Source of the DNA: Agapetus fuscipes | Taxonomy: Eukaryota > Arthropoda > Insecta > Trichoptera > Glossosomatidae | Length of the DNA: 64,000 bases | Assembly: GCA_951799405.1 (NCBI GenBank) | Contig: OX637334.1 | Location: 9,300,001-9,364,000, forward strand | Reading direction: 5' to 3' | In this document: piece after piece, positions 10,226 through 20,708 of the stretch | How positions within the stretch are numbered: the stretch's first letter is position 1 | Layout: every line of letters begins with the position of its first letter | Translations under genes and position numbers: made by a program | Notes under the pieces: generated by a model | Told to the model about the DNA's origin: nothing | What the model saw: the letters and a program-made list of their open reading frames with translations, nothing else | Databases searched by the model: none

Positions 10226-10289
10226 TTAGCCACCTGACTATGCAAACAGATTGTTTGCGAAACCAGCCGAGAAACTGTAATATACTCGC

Positions 10290-10370
10290 CGTAATCGAAT
10301 ACAAAATTGCTTTAAATTTTATCTTTAAAGATGAACAATTACTAAGTGAATGCCTCTACAAGATAATTCA
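10290..10370 (+). repeat. Family K repeat
   Basis: CGTAATCGAATACAAAATTG, TTTTATCTTTAAAGATGAAC and GAATGCCTCTACAA match the segment at 43055-43126 next to a perfect hairpin. 10371-10754 is unexplained. Confidence 0.5.
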
Positions 10371-10754
10371 AAATGAATTAAATTGAAAATTATGATTCAG
10401 TTTTAAGCATACGGAATTAGTACAACAATTGATTTGTTTTACAACCAAAATATTTTTTTTTTATCCTAAAATATATTTCGCTCAACCCAATACACGAATA
10501 TGCCTTAGTCTTAGTATTAAAGTGAGACAAATCCTTTAGATCAGTTTTAATCTAAAGCTGTCAGTTGGATCCTTCTGTGTATAGGCCTCTGCTTCTGCTT
10601 GAAGGGAAACCTCTCTACTCTAGCTTATGGGATAAAGCCTGTAATCTACATCGGCAGCTCTTGACCCTATAACACGTTAAGAGGCGCCGCATTCCTTTAT
10701 ATACTCGTATCGTAATATGAAAATATTATCATAAATATTCTAGGCGCCCTTCTA

Positions 10755-10985
10755 TTCTACAATCTATAATTTCAATTGCTAATATAAATTGACATTTAAG
10801 GCTAATATTAAATGCACACCCACAGTGTAAAGACACGTGTAAAGAAACCAAGCCTCACATGAACTTAAACCTTCCAACTCCTGCCGCCTTTCTCTGATGC
10901 TTTGGTGGTACTGGCAAAAGTCCACAGGGTTTTTACAGCATGGTATTCAGCGTCATACCAATCTGTTTGTCAAGAATAACAAAAA
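10755..10985 (-). repeat. Module A copy, diverged
   Basis: Minus-strand order of A: tail at 10758, CACACCCACA, CCTCACATGAACTTAAACC, CTCCTGCCGCCTTTCTCTGA, TTTTTACAGCATGG and an end TGTTTGTCAAGAATA. Confidence 0.65.
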
Positions 10986-11089
10986 TACTGAAAGGTCGAT
11001 TAGGTACCTACTTTAAAAAAAAAAAAAAACTGCATTTTTAAGAGTATTATTTATATAAATAATTGTTAGTTTATAATCAGGGAATTTAT

Positions 11090-11290
11090 AACTGGCAGCA
11101 GTCTAGTGGTAAGCGCTACGGATTCGTAATCAAAAGGAAGTGGTTTCGGTTTAAGAGCACAAAAAAAAAACAAAATTTGCTCTTTGCCTGGTTTATATAC
11201 TTTTTCCTTGATCGGTAAAAAAAGGCCCCTGCTAGCTGTACAACAATTTTGTCTTGTTTGAGAATTGTTTGTATTTTTTAGCAATCCCCA
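11090..11290 (+). repeat. SINE D copy, tRNA-headed
   Basis: Head CAGTCTAGTGGTAAGCGCTA...GGATTCGTAATC...GGTTTCGGTTT resembles a tRNA with eroded A and B boxes. It is followed by GAGCACAAAA, TTTGCTCTTTGCCTGG and CTTGTTTGAGAATTG, as in the better copy at 12820-13050. The D tail is lost. Confidence 0.55.
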
Positions 11291-12041
11291 ACTCAATCTG
11301 TTCAGCGTTTTTCGAGTGATGCGGTTAACAAAGAAGAGCATTTCATTTTTATTACACGACGCATTATAGTGTCATTTTATGAAATATGTGTATGAAAGAT
11401 TTTGGATTATTATATAAAATTTGACATATCACAAACGGATGTTTGTAAGATCGGCTCCAAGTCTTTTTGTGCCTTTATTTGAAAGCCAGATATCAGCAGA
11501 GGTCCAAAGTATGAAAAAGGGTTTCAGATTTATTCAGCCAGGCATGAGGGTCGACTTTTTGAGCTCGCGCGGTCTATTTATACGTCCTGTGACGGCCTTT
11601 CTGTCAGCCAGATGAACAAAGATATCCTCAGACCCTAAGAAAAGGTCACTGGAACTTGCAAACGAGAGGATTGAGACCTGAAAACAAGGATGGCCAAAGC
11701 ACAACCATGTTTAGATGTCTTTTCCAAACAGTTTTTAAAATAACTACTGTTGACCCTCAAAGAGAAACCTGATGTACCTATCTTGGGCTTAATTTGAAGA
11801 ACAAAAATACGCCACCTTCTCCAACTGTAACTGTAACTCTGTCGCCATTCCACTAGGGGTGGCCAGAGCCTCTGCAGAGCTGCCTCCATTTTTTCCTATC
11901 CTGACATACTTCTTTCATAAAAGGAAAGTTTGAGAGGAGAGGAATTCAAGGACATCATGGGTAAAGAACAAACATTTAACAAGATCACCAAATCACTTTG
12001 AAGAGCTGCATCATCTTAATTGGAAATAAGCATGATGATAT
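11291..12041. other. Unexplained interval
   Basis: No gene. GCCATTCCACTAGGGGTGG at 11841-11862 is shared with ~4830, so part of it belongs to an unidentified repeat. Confidence 0.35.
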
Positions 12042-12220
12042 TCCCTGTTTCAGGGAATCTCGGCAAGAGTTGCAGGGCTTATGTTCATTTGAGGTTTGGA
12101 TTTTATTTGTAAGTACACAATCAGCATTTGTAAGCGCGAACTACACGTGTTTGTTTGTGGGAATACATCTGAGAGCTTTGAATAAATATATCCTTGTAAC
12201 TTAGATTATAGATTATAGAT
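12042..12220 (+). repeat. Module A copy, 5' truncated
   Basis: Begins within CCCTGTTTCAGGGAATCTCG and runs to ACTTAGATTATAGATTATAG; close to the RTE tail. 12221-12819 is AT-rich with nothing recognised. Confidence 0.8.
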
Positions 12221-12819
12221 AGATATTTGATCTACTTATAAGCACTAAAATAAAGAAAGGCTTTACACGAATTTATTTCGGTTTGGCTCAGAAAAGCGTT
12301 CCTAAATAATTAATCAATAATTAATCAATGATTAATTTACTGATTTTATGAATCACAGTTTCCTTACAAAGAATGGGTTTGACGTTTCTTACCGAGTATT
12401 TTGTGAATAAATTAATACTTAAAAAAAACCTTCAGCCGTCTAGTAGAGCGCATTGAAATATCACTTATTTGTACGCCAATTTAACTTCACCTACTTTCCA
12501 ACAAATGAGATTATAAACGGTGAGTTAAAAATTAGACTGACTGAAAAACCTACCAAATTGAATCCCAGAAAAATTCCAATATTTCCTTGATTTAAAAAAC
12601 TTCTTTATGTGCCCGTTGGGTCCCTGCGACGTTAGCATGTCCCTAATTTACCTCGTTCGGTATGATCCTTAACACTATCGATGCTGATCCACTCTCTTCC
12701 CATTTCCCAGCCAGGACAACTGTCAGGGGGTTCTGTTTAATTCTCCTCATCAATATAAGCTTACAAAGATGACATTTTTTCACAAGCAGTATGTGTCACA
12801 TGTATGCAATCTTCTTGAC

Positions 12820-13050
12820 CGGTCCGTAGTTCAGTGGTAACACTTCGGACTCTGAATGGGGGGTTGTGGGTTTGAATCCCGGCGGAGCACAAAAAATATA
12901 GGTACCATTTATATTTTCAAATTTGCTCTTCGCTGCTCATTCATACTCCTTTACCAATGACCGGTCACCAAAGGCCTATCCAGCCTTACAGCAACTGGGG
13001 TTTGCTTGAGAATTGGCGCTTTGTAGCGACGACGACCAAGCTCGTAAAAA
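12820..13050 (+). repeat. SINE D copy with tRNA-like head
   Basis: The head TCCGTAGTTCAGTGGTAAC...CGGACTCTGAATG...GGGTTTGAATCCCGGCGG carries intact A- and B-box-like sequences and a CTCTGAA loop reminiscent of tRNA-Gln(CUG). The anticodon stem does not pair, so it is not a working tRNA gene. The body contains TTTGCTCTTCGCTGCTC, CAGCCTTACAGCAACTGG and GAGAATTGGCGCTTTGTAGC. Its 3' end is replaced by a SINE B insertion at 13052. Confidence 0.7.
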
Positions 13051-13312
13051 GGTCGATAGCTCAATTGGTTGAATGCTTGCATTCCATGCCGAGAGCAAGG
13101 GTTCGATCTCAAGGTTTACTCAGCCATCACAAGAAATGAGAACCAGTCCCTTCGGGATCTGGGAAACCCCCAATTAAACTGAAAGTGGTTGGTGTGAGGC
13201 CGGCCCTCTTACCCGTAAAAAATAAATAGGTCCCGAATCGCTAAATGCGACCCCTTCGGAGATAACGCAGGCAAGAGTTACACTATATGTGAAGCTTAGT
13301 TGCAGTTGCAGT
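13051..13312 (+). repeat. SINE B copy with internal deletion
   Basis: GGTCGATAGCTCAATTGGTT, GCATTCCATGCCGAGAGC and GGGTTCGATCTC, then a direct jump to AAGGTTTACTCAGCC. The ~70-bp block with CCCGTTTCGGTG is missing. The rest is complete to TATATGTGAAGCTTAGTTGC. It sits directly against the D element. Confidence 0.8.
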
Positions 13313-13786
13313 TCCGGAATAAGATATTTGACAACAACTCCATGTCAACTCTAGCCTGTTGATAATTAACTATCTAGCAATGAAGGCTTTTTTTGCCTTC
13401 CCCACGTCGAATCCTTGACAAAACTTAACCCAAAGCGCTGATTGGTCGACGTTTGGCGACGCACCGGCCCGGTTAAACTGTAGTTATTATAATAATTGTG
13501 AATGTAATGAAAATTGCCTGAAAAAGTCGTTTACATTGTTGAAAATTGTCTGAATTGGAATCGCGAATTAGAAGTCTGCCCAAATAAAAAATATGTCAAA
13601 AGGAATACAGAGTCGTATCAACGCATTAGGAATTCTATATTGTTTGCAATGCCATTTATAAAATATGTATTTTTAATAAGGCTAAGTAAGCCGTCAAGAT
13701 GTCTCTTGAATGAATGACAAACGTAAAATACAAAAAAAAACTGAATATTTCACACCTTTCTTCATGTTTTCCGACGAAAATTTATT
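13313..13786. other. Unexplained interval
   Basis: No gene or recognised repeat. A GC-richer patch at 13425-13475 stands out slightly. Confidence 0.35.
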
Positions 13787-14184
13787 GATTTACTTACCCT
13801 TTATAAAATTAAAAATGGCCTGTTAGACTGTCCGCTGTTGCTTGGCGAGATAAATTTTTTGATCCCTCGACAAGGATCAAGACAGGTAGTTCCTTACCGC
13901 CCTGTAGCTTCAACTACTAATGCTCATTACCATAGCTGCATTAATCGCTTACAGAGACTGGGTAATATTATGTTTGCGTTGGACATGCAATCGTATAATA
14001 ATAGTTGTGATAAGTACAAGGCAGGTTTAAAAAGGTACTTTTTGAGTGAACGAGCATCATCATAAAATCTAAACTAATTTTAGCATATTTTACTGTTTAA
14101 TATATATTGTATATGTATATTGTATATTCTCAAATGTAAATACTTTTGAACAACTTTATGTAATGCTTTATACATGTTTAATTT
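13787..14184 (+). pseudogene. LINE (Jockey superfamily) C-terminal tail and start of its 3' UTR
   Basis: The frame ending at 14065 reads LYKIKNGLLDCPLLLGEINF, then ...VPYRPVASTTNAHY..., ...CINRLQRLGN... and a Leu/Lys/Tyr-rich end. This is the familiar C-terminal pattern of Jockey-type non-LTR polymerases (NG-x-ID-C-P-x-L-L, then F-R-x-T-Y...S-INR-x-x-RL-N). Only about 90 residues remain and the polymerase core is absent. The stop is followed by an AT-rich 3' UTR that is split at 14184 by the BEL element and resumes at 20709. Confidence 0.65.
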
Positions 14185-14591
14185 TGTTTGGGCGAACTGT
14201 TAGGTAGGTTTGTTATGGGTAGCTGGCCATAAAATCCTTGTCCTTGTGCCTATAATCTGACCTATCCGATTTGCCCAATCACCTGTCTCCAGCCAGTACT
14301 TCTTCATACGCGGCCTTGGATAGACGTGTCCATCGCAGTGTACACCGCGCGCGAACGAAGGAGAAACCACACACAAAAACGCGACCAGTGCTCCGCGAAA
14401 GAGGCATCCATTGGAGATAAGGTGAGTCCAGACCATTTGATTCCGTGATTCCTTCCCCCTTGCTCCATTGGTTGGCTGCCTAGACAGATTTGTTGGGCAG
14501 TTCGTCCGATCGCGATAATCGAGAACCAGTTTGCGATCTCAAATCCTCCCCCTCGCATTACCACATGATAGCGTCAAACTTGGCGTTATCA
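14185..14591 (+). repeat. 5' LTR of the BEL/Pao element
   Basis: 407 bp, TG...CA ends, identical by eye to 20297-20703. The ATAAGGTGAGTCC near 14415-14427 resembles a splice donor. Short minus-strand frames in both LTRs are incidental. Confidence 0.93.
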
Positions 14592-14597
14592 TAATTT

Positions 14598-14615
14598 TGG
14601 TCCTTCGAGCCGGAT
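14598..14615 (+). promoter_or_regulatory. Primer-binding site, tRNA-Tyr type
   Basis: TGGTCCTTCGAGCCGGAT, six bases after the LTR. It is the complement of the tRNA-Tyr 3' end (…CGGCTCGAAGGA plus CCA) as I recall it. Minus-strand DNA synthesis would start here. Confidence 0.8.
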
Positions 14616-15038
14616 CGTAAATTAAAAAACTAGATTCACGCAAAATTAATTCGGATTCCTCTAGTTTGAAATCGGATTCATAAAATTATTAGCCATTTTT
14701 ATTGCTACAAAATTGCAATTCGTGACGCGTTCATATATTATTATCATAAATATCGCTTTGGAATCGAAGTGCGGGTTAATTAATTATTTAATTGCCTTGT
14801 AGGTATACCTATCTCTTGCATTTTAGGTACATTCGAATTAAGCCCGCGGTATAAGTAACTACCTAGGTACTAGCATTGTTTACTTTCTTTGTTTACATTA
14901 TTTGTTTACATTTTGATAAAATTATTATAACCTTCTTCTTTCTTTGCTACTTCAATTTATAAGGACTTGTACGTACGGGATTAGTAAAAATTATTATTAA
15001 TTTTATCAAATTTAATTTATTAAAGCCAAATTTAAAAC

Positions 15039-18000
15039 ATGACGTCAGAACGCGAGAAACGGGCATTTCAACGACGTAAGGAGCGCCTCCAGAATGAGAT
15101 AGAGACGTACTTGGAACGGGCACAATGCATTTTCGATACCATTAATTCAATTCATTTGGGAGAAATTTATTTGCGTAAATTTAAAGTGCACGCGGCAGGC
15201 ATTGACAACTGGCGTAAAGAATTTTTATTACTGGTAAAAGAAAAAAATGATTTAATTGCAGAAAGTGAGGAAGATGAAGCAACAGATAATAATATTATTC
15301 TGTCATTTGAAGACTTATACGCTGAAATTAAATATACTTACGAGAATTTAAAAGACACAACAAAATCCTCAAGTGCAAATGATATTCCTTTAAAAAGGAG
15401 CATCCAACTACCACGATTAGAGCTGTGTGCCTTCAACGGAGATGTAAACAATTGGCCGGTGTTTTATGAAAATTTTAAATCTATGGTCCATGAGAATGAC
15501 AGTCTAACGGAAGGTGAAAAGATTCAATATTTAGTTGGAAAACTGGTAGGAAAAGCTCAAAGCATTTGCCAAGGTTTATTGCCAACTGCTCAAAATTATA
15601 CAATTTTATGGAATTCGTTGGTCAAGAAATACAACGATAAGCGCGTTCTGGCAACAACTTATCTAGAGAAATTGTTAAATATTCCTGCAGTAAAGGAACC
15701 ATCTGCCTCAAACTTGGAGGACTTTATTGATCCATTTTCAGGTTTAACTGCTGCAATCAAACAGTTGAACATGGAGAATCTAGAAGACTTTATATTCATA
15801 CACATTGCGTGTAAGAAACTTGACATGGATACGATTAAGGCTTTTGAAGTTTCTATACAAGATTCTTCAGACTCAGTAGATTCAATAAAATTTGTGGAAT
15901 TCATTAGAAATTACTCGCGAATACTACAGCGCGCAAACGGAAGTAGAAGCAGTAAAATTAACAATCAAATTAACGCGATGCCGCGCAAGCCCTCAGCTTC
16001 CCAGAAAAACGTTAGGGCATTTGTGACAGTTAATACTGACAAATGTTTGTTGTGCGGAGATAACAACCACTCAAAGTTGTACCAGTGTCCGAAATACACT
16101 ATCCTGGACGCTCGGGAAAGGTACAATTTTATAAAATCAAAGAAATTATGTGTCAATTGTCTAAGTACGATGCATAATCTCAAGAATTGTAAATCAAAGG
16201 GAAGATGCAGCGTTTGTAATCGATCCCACCATACTAGCCTGCATTTCAACTTGAATTTGCAAGCCGCGGCCGAAGAAAAGGCGGAGCCCTTAGCGCTTTG
16301 TGCTATGGGCCCTAATTCTAGTGAGGTAGAATCTACAGTTTTACTAGGAACTGTTTGTTGTGTAATCTTAGACAAGCGGGGTCAAAGACACACTATTCGC
16401 GCTTTATTAGACAGTGCTTCACAGAGAGACATAATAACGGCCTCCTGTTGTCGAGAACTTCATCTTGATGTAAAGACGACGCGAGACAAAGTTGTTTCAG
16501 GAATAGGGGATATTGTCAACCCTATCAAGGGAGTGACAACAATTACCCTTCTTTCGAGAGTTGAGAAATCGGTCAATTTTAAACTATCGCCTTTGGTGGT
16601 TAATCAAATAACTGATAAAATACCCGTCGCCAACATTAATATTGAAAATTTAGAATATTTAAAATCATTACGTTTGGCTGATGAAAAATATTTTATTCCC
16701 GGAAAAATTGACATGATTCTGGGTGCAGATGTATTCTCCCGTGTGATAAAACACAACACTATCTCACGAAATTTAGGCGAGCCAGTTGCACTGGATACCC
16801 TATTTGGGTATGTGGTACTAGGGGAAGTTCCAGTGCTACCGTTAATCAAAACAGATTATAGTTTCTTTTCAGCAATTGAAATTGAAATGAAAAAATTCTT
16901 GGAGTTGGAAGACGTACCGGACGTCTCCACTTCGCAAATCGAGGAGCTGGTATGTGAAGAGAAATATACCAACACCACCACGAGAGACAAGACTGGTAGA
17001 TTTTCCGTAATGCTGCCTTTCAAGACCGATCCGGGGCAGCTTGGTGATTCTCAGAGAGCGGCAGAGCGGAGATTTTACGCGTTGGAAAGGAAACTGCTTT
17101 CAAACTCTTCTGTAAAATTGGAATACGACCTTATTTTCAAAAATTATATACAAGAAGGGTATTTAAATCCTGTAAATATAAATTCGGATCAATGCTTGAG
17201 CTTGCAATACATAGCCCCGCATCATGCAGTGATACGTGAAAATAAATCCACAACTAAGGTTCGCGCAGTAATAGATGCTAGTATGAAAACTACATCAGGA
17301 TTATCGCTGAATGATGTTCTACATACGGGTAGAAATCTTCAAAATGATCTATTTAAAATAATATTACACTTTCGCTTGTTTCCAGTTGCTCTAAGCGCTG
17401 ACATACGTAAAATGTATATGCAAATTCTGGTAAATAAAGAGCATAGATGCTATCAGAGAGTTTTATATCGGTTTGATAAAAATGATCCACTTCAGCTTTT
17501 TGAATTTACACGCGTACCATTTGGCTTAAAGTGCAGCCCATACCTTGCAATGCGTACCGTTCGTCGTTTAATTGATGATGAGCGAACACGTTTTCCATTA
17601 GCGGCACTTGTAGCAGAGAGAGATATTTACATGGATGATTTGGTTTCTAGCTGTTTAAATGATGAAGAGGCTATCGCACTTTCAAACCAATTGATTGAAT
17701 TATTTCTTGCGGGCGGTTTTGAATTGGTGAAGTTCTCGAGTAATTCACCATCAGTCATGGGAGGCATTCCCTCAGCTTGTCGCATTTCTGAAGCTGTGGA
17801 GTTCAGTTCAGAAGATCAATGTACCATCCTTGGTTTGCATTGGTTGCCTAGAAAAGATGTTTTTACCTTTAGTGTCACCAACAAATTTCGTAAATGTACA
17901 AAACGAAATATTCTGTCGACAATTGCGCGCTTCTGGGATTTGATGGGGTTTGTCGCACCCGTGATTGTAACAGCTAAATTAATGATTAAATTTCTCTGGG

Positions 18001-20177
18001 AACATAAAATCGATTGGGACGATTGTCCTCCTCAGAGTATAATTTCAACTTGGGAAAATTATGAATCGGAACTCCCACTCCTTCAAGGTATTCAGCTGCC
18101 ACGGCATACAGGTGTAACGCAGGAGTCGATTATATCCCTATTGGGATTCGCGGACGCAAGTGAGAGAGCATATGGAGCGGTGATATATATTCATGTATAT
18201 AATCCTCCAAGTAAACGCGGAGAAATAAGTTTAGCTTGTGCAAAGTCGCGAGTAGCTCCAAGTCGTACAATATCTTTAGCAAGACTTGAATTATCGGGAA
18301 TATTGATATTGTCAAAATTAATGCGTGTAGTCATTGACACATATTCAACTCGCTGCCAAATTAATAATGTATACGCCTTTTCTGATAGTACAGTGGCACT
18401 CGCTTGGGTTCATTCACACCCATCCCGCTGGCAGACTTTCATCGCGAATAGAGTAACTATAATTCAGGATAATATACCTCCAAGTCAGTTTTATCATATT
18501 GCCGGGAAAGACAATCCCGCGGATTGTCTCTCACGCGGCCTAACTCCCGCACAATTAATTGACCACCCGCTCTGGTTTAAAGGCCCTGCCTTCGCGCGCT
18601 CACCGATTGAAGAATGGAATTTTTGTAAATTTGATCCAAATACTATTGAAAACCCGCCGGAACAAAAAATAAAAGTTATGACTGTAATGGATAACTTACC
18701 CAAGCAACCAACTTTATTAGGTTCACTCGCTGAACGAATCTCTTCCTGGAGTAAATTGTTAAGAGTTGTTATTTACATACTTCGTTTTATAAAAAGATTG
18801 TCATCAAAATTTGAAGTCTCTCACCTACGGTTTGCAGAAATCGTAGTTATAAAAGACTTACAAAATCATCATTTTTCGAACGAAATTAAAAACGCGAAAG
18901 CCGGTAAAGTCTTATCTCCTGCATTTCGTAAGCTTAATGCCTTTATCGACGCCGATGGGTTGTTACGAGTAGGAGGGAGACTTGTAAACGCTGACTTAGC
19001 TTATGACAGTAAACATCCAATACTTTTACCAGGTCGCGGTCATATTTTGAATTTAATCATTGATTACTATCATAGAAAATTCTTGCATTCCGGACCTCAG
19101 TTACTAATGTCCCTTTTGCGACAAAATTTCTGGATTTTGTCGGCTAGAAATATTGTGCGTAAACGCGTCCAATTATGTAATACTTGTTATAAGGTTAATC
19201 CAAAATCACGCTTCCCCCTCATGGGGGATTTACCTGCCTGTCGGGTAAATGAAGGTAAGGCATTTTTCCACTGTGGCATAGACTACGCGGGCCCCTTAAG
19301 TGTGATTCCTTATAGAAAAAGAGGTGTGCACAAAATTAAAGCATACATTTGTGTGTTTGTGTGCTTAATCACGAAAGCGGTTCATATCGAACTCGCATCA
19401 GATCTAAGCACGGAAACATTTATTAACGCTCTTAAGCGATTTTTGTCGCGACGCGGGCCGGTAAAAATAATGTACTCAGACTGTGGGACAAACTTCATTG
19501 GTGCAAAATCTCACCTCGATGCTCTCTATGGTCTCCTGGAGTCTGAAGCTTTTCAAAATAAGTTCGACAGGGAACTAAGAGACCATCGGATAGATTGGAA
19601 GTTCAATCCCCCATCCGCCCCGCATTTCGGTGGAATTTGGGAGAGTAACGTGCGGAGTATCAAACTCCATCTGAATCGAGTAATTGGTAAACAATTATTG
19701 ACATTCGAGGAAATGTCTACAGTACTTGCGCAAATTGAAGCAATTTTAAACTCCAGACCGCTTTCATGTTTGAGTGCCGATCCATCCGAACCTATTGCTC
19801 TAACCCCCGCACATTTTCTCACATTGACTCCTCTAAAGTCACTTCCGGCGACAGATACCTCCTCTAGAGACATTAGTTTACTGTCTCGTAAACAGTATGT
19901 GGACCATTTAGTTCAGTCTTTCTGGAAACGGTGGAAGGTGGAGTACCTTCACACTCTCCAAACGCGTCAGAAATGGAACACGGAAACAGAGCCAATCAAG
20001 ATTGGATCTGTTGTCTTGTTAAAAACTGAAGGTAGTGCACCTCTTAATTGGCCACTAGGAGTTATTGAGGATGTCTTTCCGGGAGCGGACGGTATAGCTA
20101 GAGTAGTTAATGTCCGGACGAAAACTGGAACTTATAGGCGTCCAGTTGTCAAGGTTTGTCCGTTGCCAAATCAATAA
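15039..20177 (+). CDS. BEL/Pao Gag-Pol polyprotein, 1712 aa, intact
   Basis: One open frame encodes capsid and replication enzymes of the retrotransposon. Domains in order: Gag-like helical region (about 1-310, with the DUF1759-type block near 100-280); cysteine/histidine knuckles (C336-x2-C339-H-C and C371-x2-C374 ... C-x2-C-H-H); aspartic protease with DSA at 458-460; reverse transcriptase with YMDD at 864-867; RNase H (first Asp near 1039); H2C2 zinc-binding segment (H1345 to C1380-x2-C1383); integrase core with D1415, D1481, E1535, the last inside a HFGGIWE motif typical of BEL/Pao; and a C-terminal DUF5641-like segment (from ~1610). Length and order are those of complete BEL/Pao elements. 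The ATG at 15039 is the first in the frame and lies ~420 bp after the primer site. All catalytic residues I can check are present. No env frame follows. Expression would be from the 5' LTR. Confidence 0.95.
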   Translation: MTSEREKRAFQRRKERLQNEIETYLERAQCIFDTINSIHLGEIYLRKFKVHAAGIDNWRKEFLLLVKEKNDLIAESEEDEATDNNIILSFEDLYAEIKYTYENLKDTTKSSSANDIPLKRSIQLPRLELCAFNGDVNNWPVFYENFKSMVHENDSLTEGEKIQYLVGKLVGKAQSICQGLLPTAQNYTILWNSLVKKYNDKRVLATTYLEKLLNIPAVKEPSASNLEDFIDPFSGLTAAIKQLNMENLEDFIFIHIACKKLDMDTIKAFEVSIQDSSDSVDSIKFVEFIRNYSRILQRANGSRSSKINNQINAMPRKPSASQKNVRAFVTVNTDKCLLCGDNNHSKLYQCPKYTILDARERYNFIKSKKLCVNCLSTMHNLKNCKSKGRCSVCNRSHHTSLHFNLNLQAAAEEKAEPLALCAMGPNSSEVESTVLLGTVCCVILDKRGQRHTIRALLDSASQRDIITASCCRELHLDVKTTRDKVVSGIGDIVNPIKGVTTITLLSRVEKSVNFKLSPLVVNQITDKIPVANINIENLEYLKSLRLADEKYFIPGKIDMILGADVFSRVIKHNTISRNLGEPVALDTLFGYVVLGEVPVLPLIKTDYSFFSAIEIEMKKFLELEDVPDVSTSQIEELVCEEKYTNTTTRDKTGRFSVMLPFKTDPGQLGDSQRAAERRFYALERKLLSNSSVKLEYDLIFKNYIQEGYLNPVNINSDQCLSLQYIAPHHAVIRENKSTTKVRAVIDASMKTTSGLSLNDVLHTGRNLQNDLFKIILHFRLFPVALSADIRKMYMQILVNKEHRCYQRVLYRFDKNDPLQLFEFTRVPFGLKCSPYLAMRTVRRLIDDERTRFPLAALVAERDIYMDDLVSSCLNDEEAIALSNQLIELFLAGGFELVKFSSNSPSVMGGIPSACRISEAVEFSSEDQCTILGLHWLPRKDVFTFSVTNKFRKCTKRNILSTIARFWDLMGFVAPVIVTAKLMIKFLWEHKIDWDDCPPQSIISTWENYESELPLLQGIQLPRHTGVTQESIISLLGFADASERAYGAVIYIHVYNPPSKRGEISLACAKSRVAPSRTISLARLELSGILILSKLMRVVIDTYSTRCQINNVYAFSDSTVALAWVHSHPSRWQTFIANRVTIIQDNIPPSQFYHIAGKDNPADCLSRGLTPAQLIDHPLWFKGPAFARSPIEEWNFCKFDPNTIENPPEQKIKVMTVMDNLPKQPTLLGSLAERISSWSKLLRVVIYILRFIKRLSSKFEVSHLRFAEIVVIKDLQNHHFSNEIKNAKAGKVLSPAFRKLNAFIDADGLLRVGGRLVNADLAYDSKHPILLPGRGHILNLIIDYYHRKFLHSGPQLLMSLLRQNFWILSARNIVRKRVQLCNTCYKVNPKSRFPLMGDLPACRVNEGKAFFHCGIDYAGPLSVIPYRKRGVHKIKAYICVFVCLITKAVHIELASDLSTETFINALKRFLSRRGPVKIMYSDCGTNFIGAKSHLDALYGLLESEAFQNKFDRELRDHRIDWKFNPPSAPHFGGIWESNVRSIKLHLNRVIGKQLLTFEEMSTVLAQIEAILNSRPLSCLSADPSEPIALTPAHFLTLTPLKSLPATDTSSRDISLLSRKQYVDHLVQSFWKRWKVEYLHTLQTRQKWNTETEPIKIGSVVLLKTEGSAPLNWPLGVIEDVFPGADGIARVVNVRTKTGTYRRPVVKVCPLPNQ

Positions 20178-20284
20178 CATTACAAAATAATATACAGTCC
20201 ACTCGCTAAATTAAGTAGATTTAAGTTATAATAATAAACAAATAAATAAATAAATCATTGTTTTGAAAGGACTACGTCCTCTCA

Positions 20285-20296
20285 AGCTGGGGGGCA
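20285..20296 (+). promoter_or_regulatory. Polypurine tract of the BEL/Pao element
   Basis: AGCTGGGGGGCA directly before the 3' LTR; a G-run at this place primes plus-strand DNA. Confidence 0.7.
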
Positions 20297-20703
20297 TGTT
20301 TGGGCGAACTGTTAGGTAGGTTTGTTATGGGTAGCTGGCCATAAAATCCTTGTCCTTGTGCCTATAATCTGACCTATCCGATTTGCCCAATCACCTGTCT
20401 CCAGCCAGTACTTCTTCATACGCGGCCTTGGATAGACGTGTCCATCGCAGTGTACACCGCGCGCGAACGAAGGAGAAACCACACACAAAAACGCGACCAG
20501 TGCTCCGCGAAAGAGGCATCCATTGGAGATAAGGTGAGTCCAGACCATTTGATTCCGTGATTCCTTCCCCCTTGCTCCATTGGTTGGCTGCCTAGACAGA
20601 TTTGTTGGGCAGTTCGTCCGATCGCGATAATCGAGAACCAGTTTGCGATCTCAAATCCTCCCCCTCGCATTACCACATGATAGCGTCAAACTTGGCGTTA
20701 TCA
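20297..20703 (+). repeat. 3' LTR of the BEL/Pao element
   Basis: 407 bp, same sequence as the 5' LTR as far as I can compare, followed by the AATTT target repeat. Confidence 0.93.
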
Positions 20704-20708
20704 AATTT

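Larger units (their letters stand above)
14185..20703 (+). mobile_element. Complete, young BEL/Pao LTR retrotransposon
   Basis: 6519 bp bounded by 407-bp LTRs that I find identical. Both start TGTTTGGGCG and end TTATCA. The 5-bp direct repeat AATTT lies immediately outside each LTR (14180-14184 and 20704-20708). A tRNA-Tyr-type primer site, an uninterrupted gag-pol frame and a G-rich polypurine tract are all in place. The inserted target is the 3' UTR of an older LINE. Identical LTRs and an open frame mean a recent insertion that may still be competent. No envelope-like frame follows pol, so it is a retrotransposon layout rather than a retrovirus-like one. Confidence 0.95.

Noticed and set aside
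12820..12900. Candidate tRNA-Gln gene
   Set aside because: A and B boxes are good but the anticodon stem does not pair and a SINE body follows; SINE D head.
14200..14564. Minus-strand frames of 78 and 86 codons, repeated exactly at 20312-20676
   Set aside because: They lie in the two identical LTRs of the BEL element and run against its transcription; incidental.
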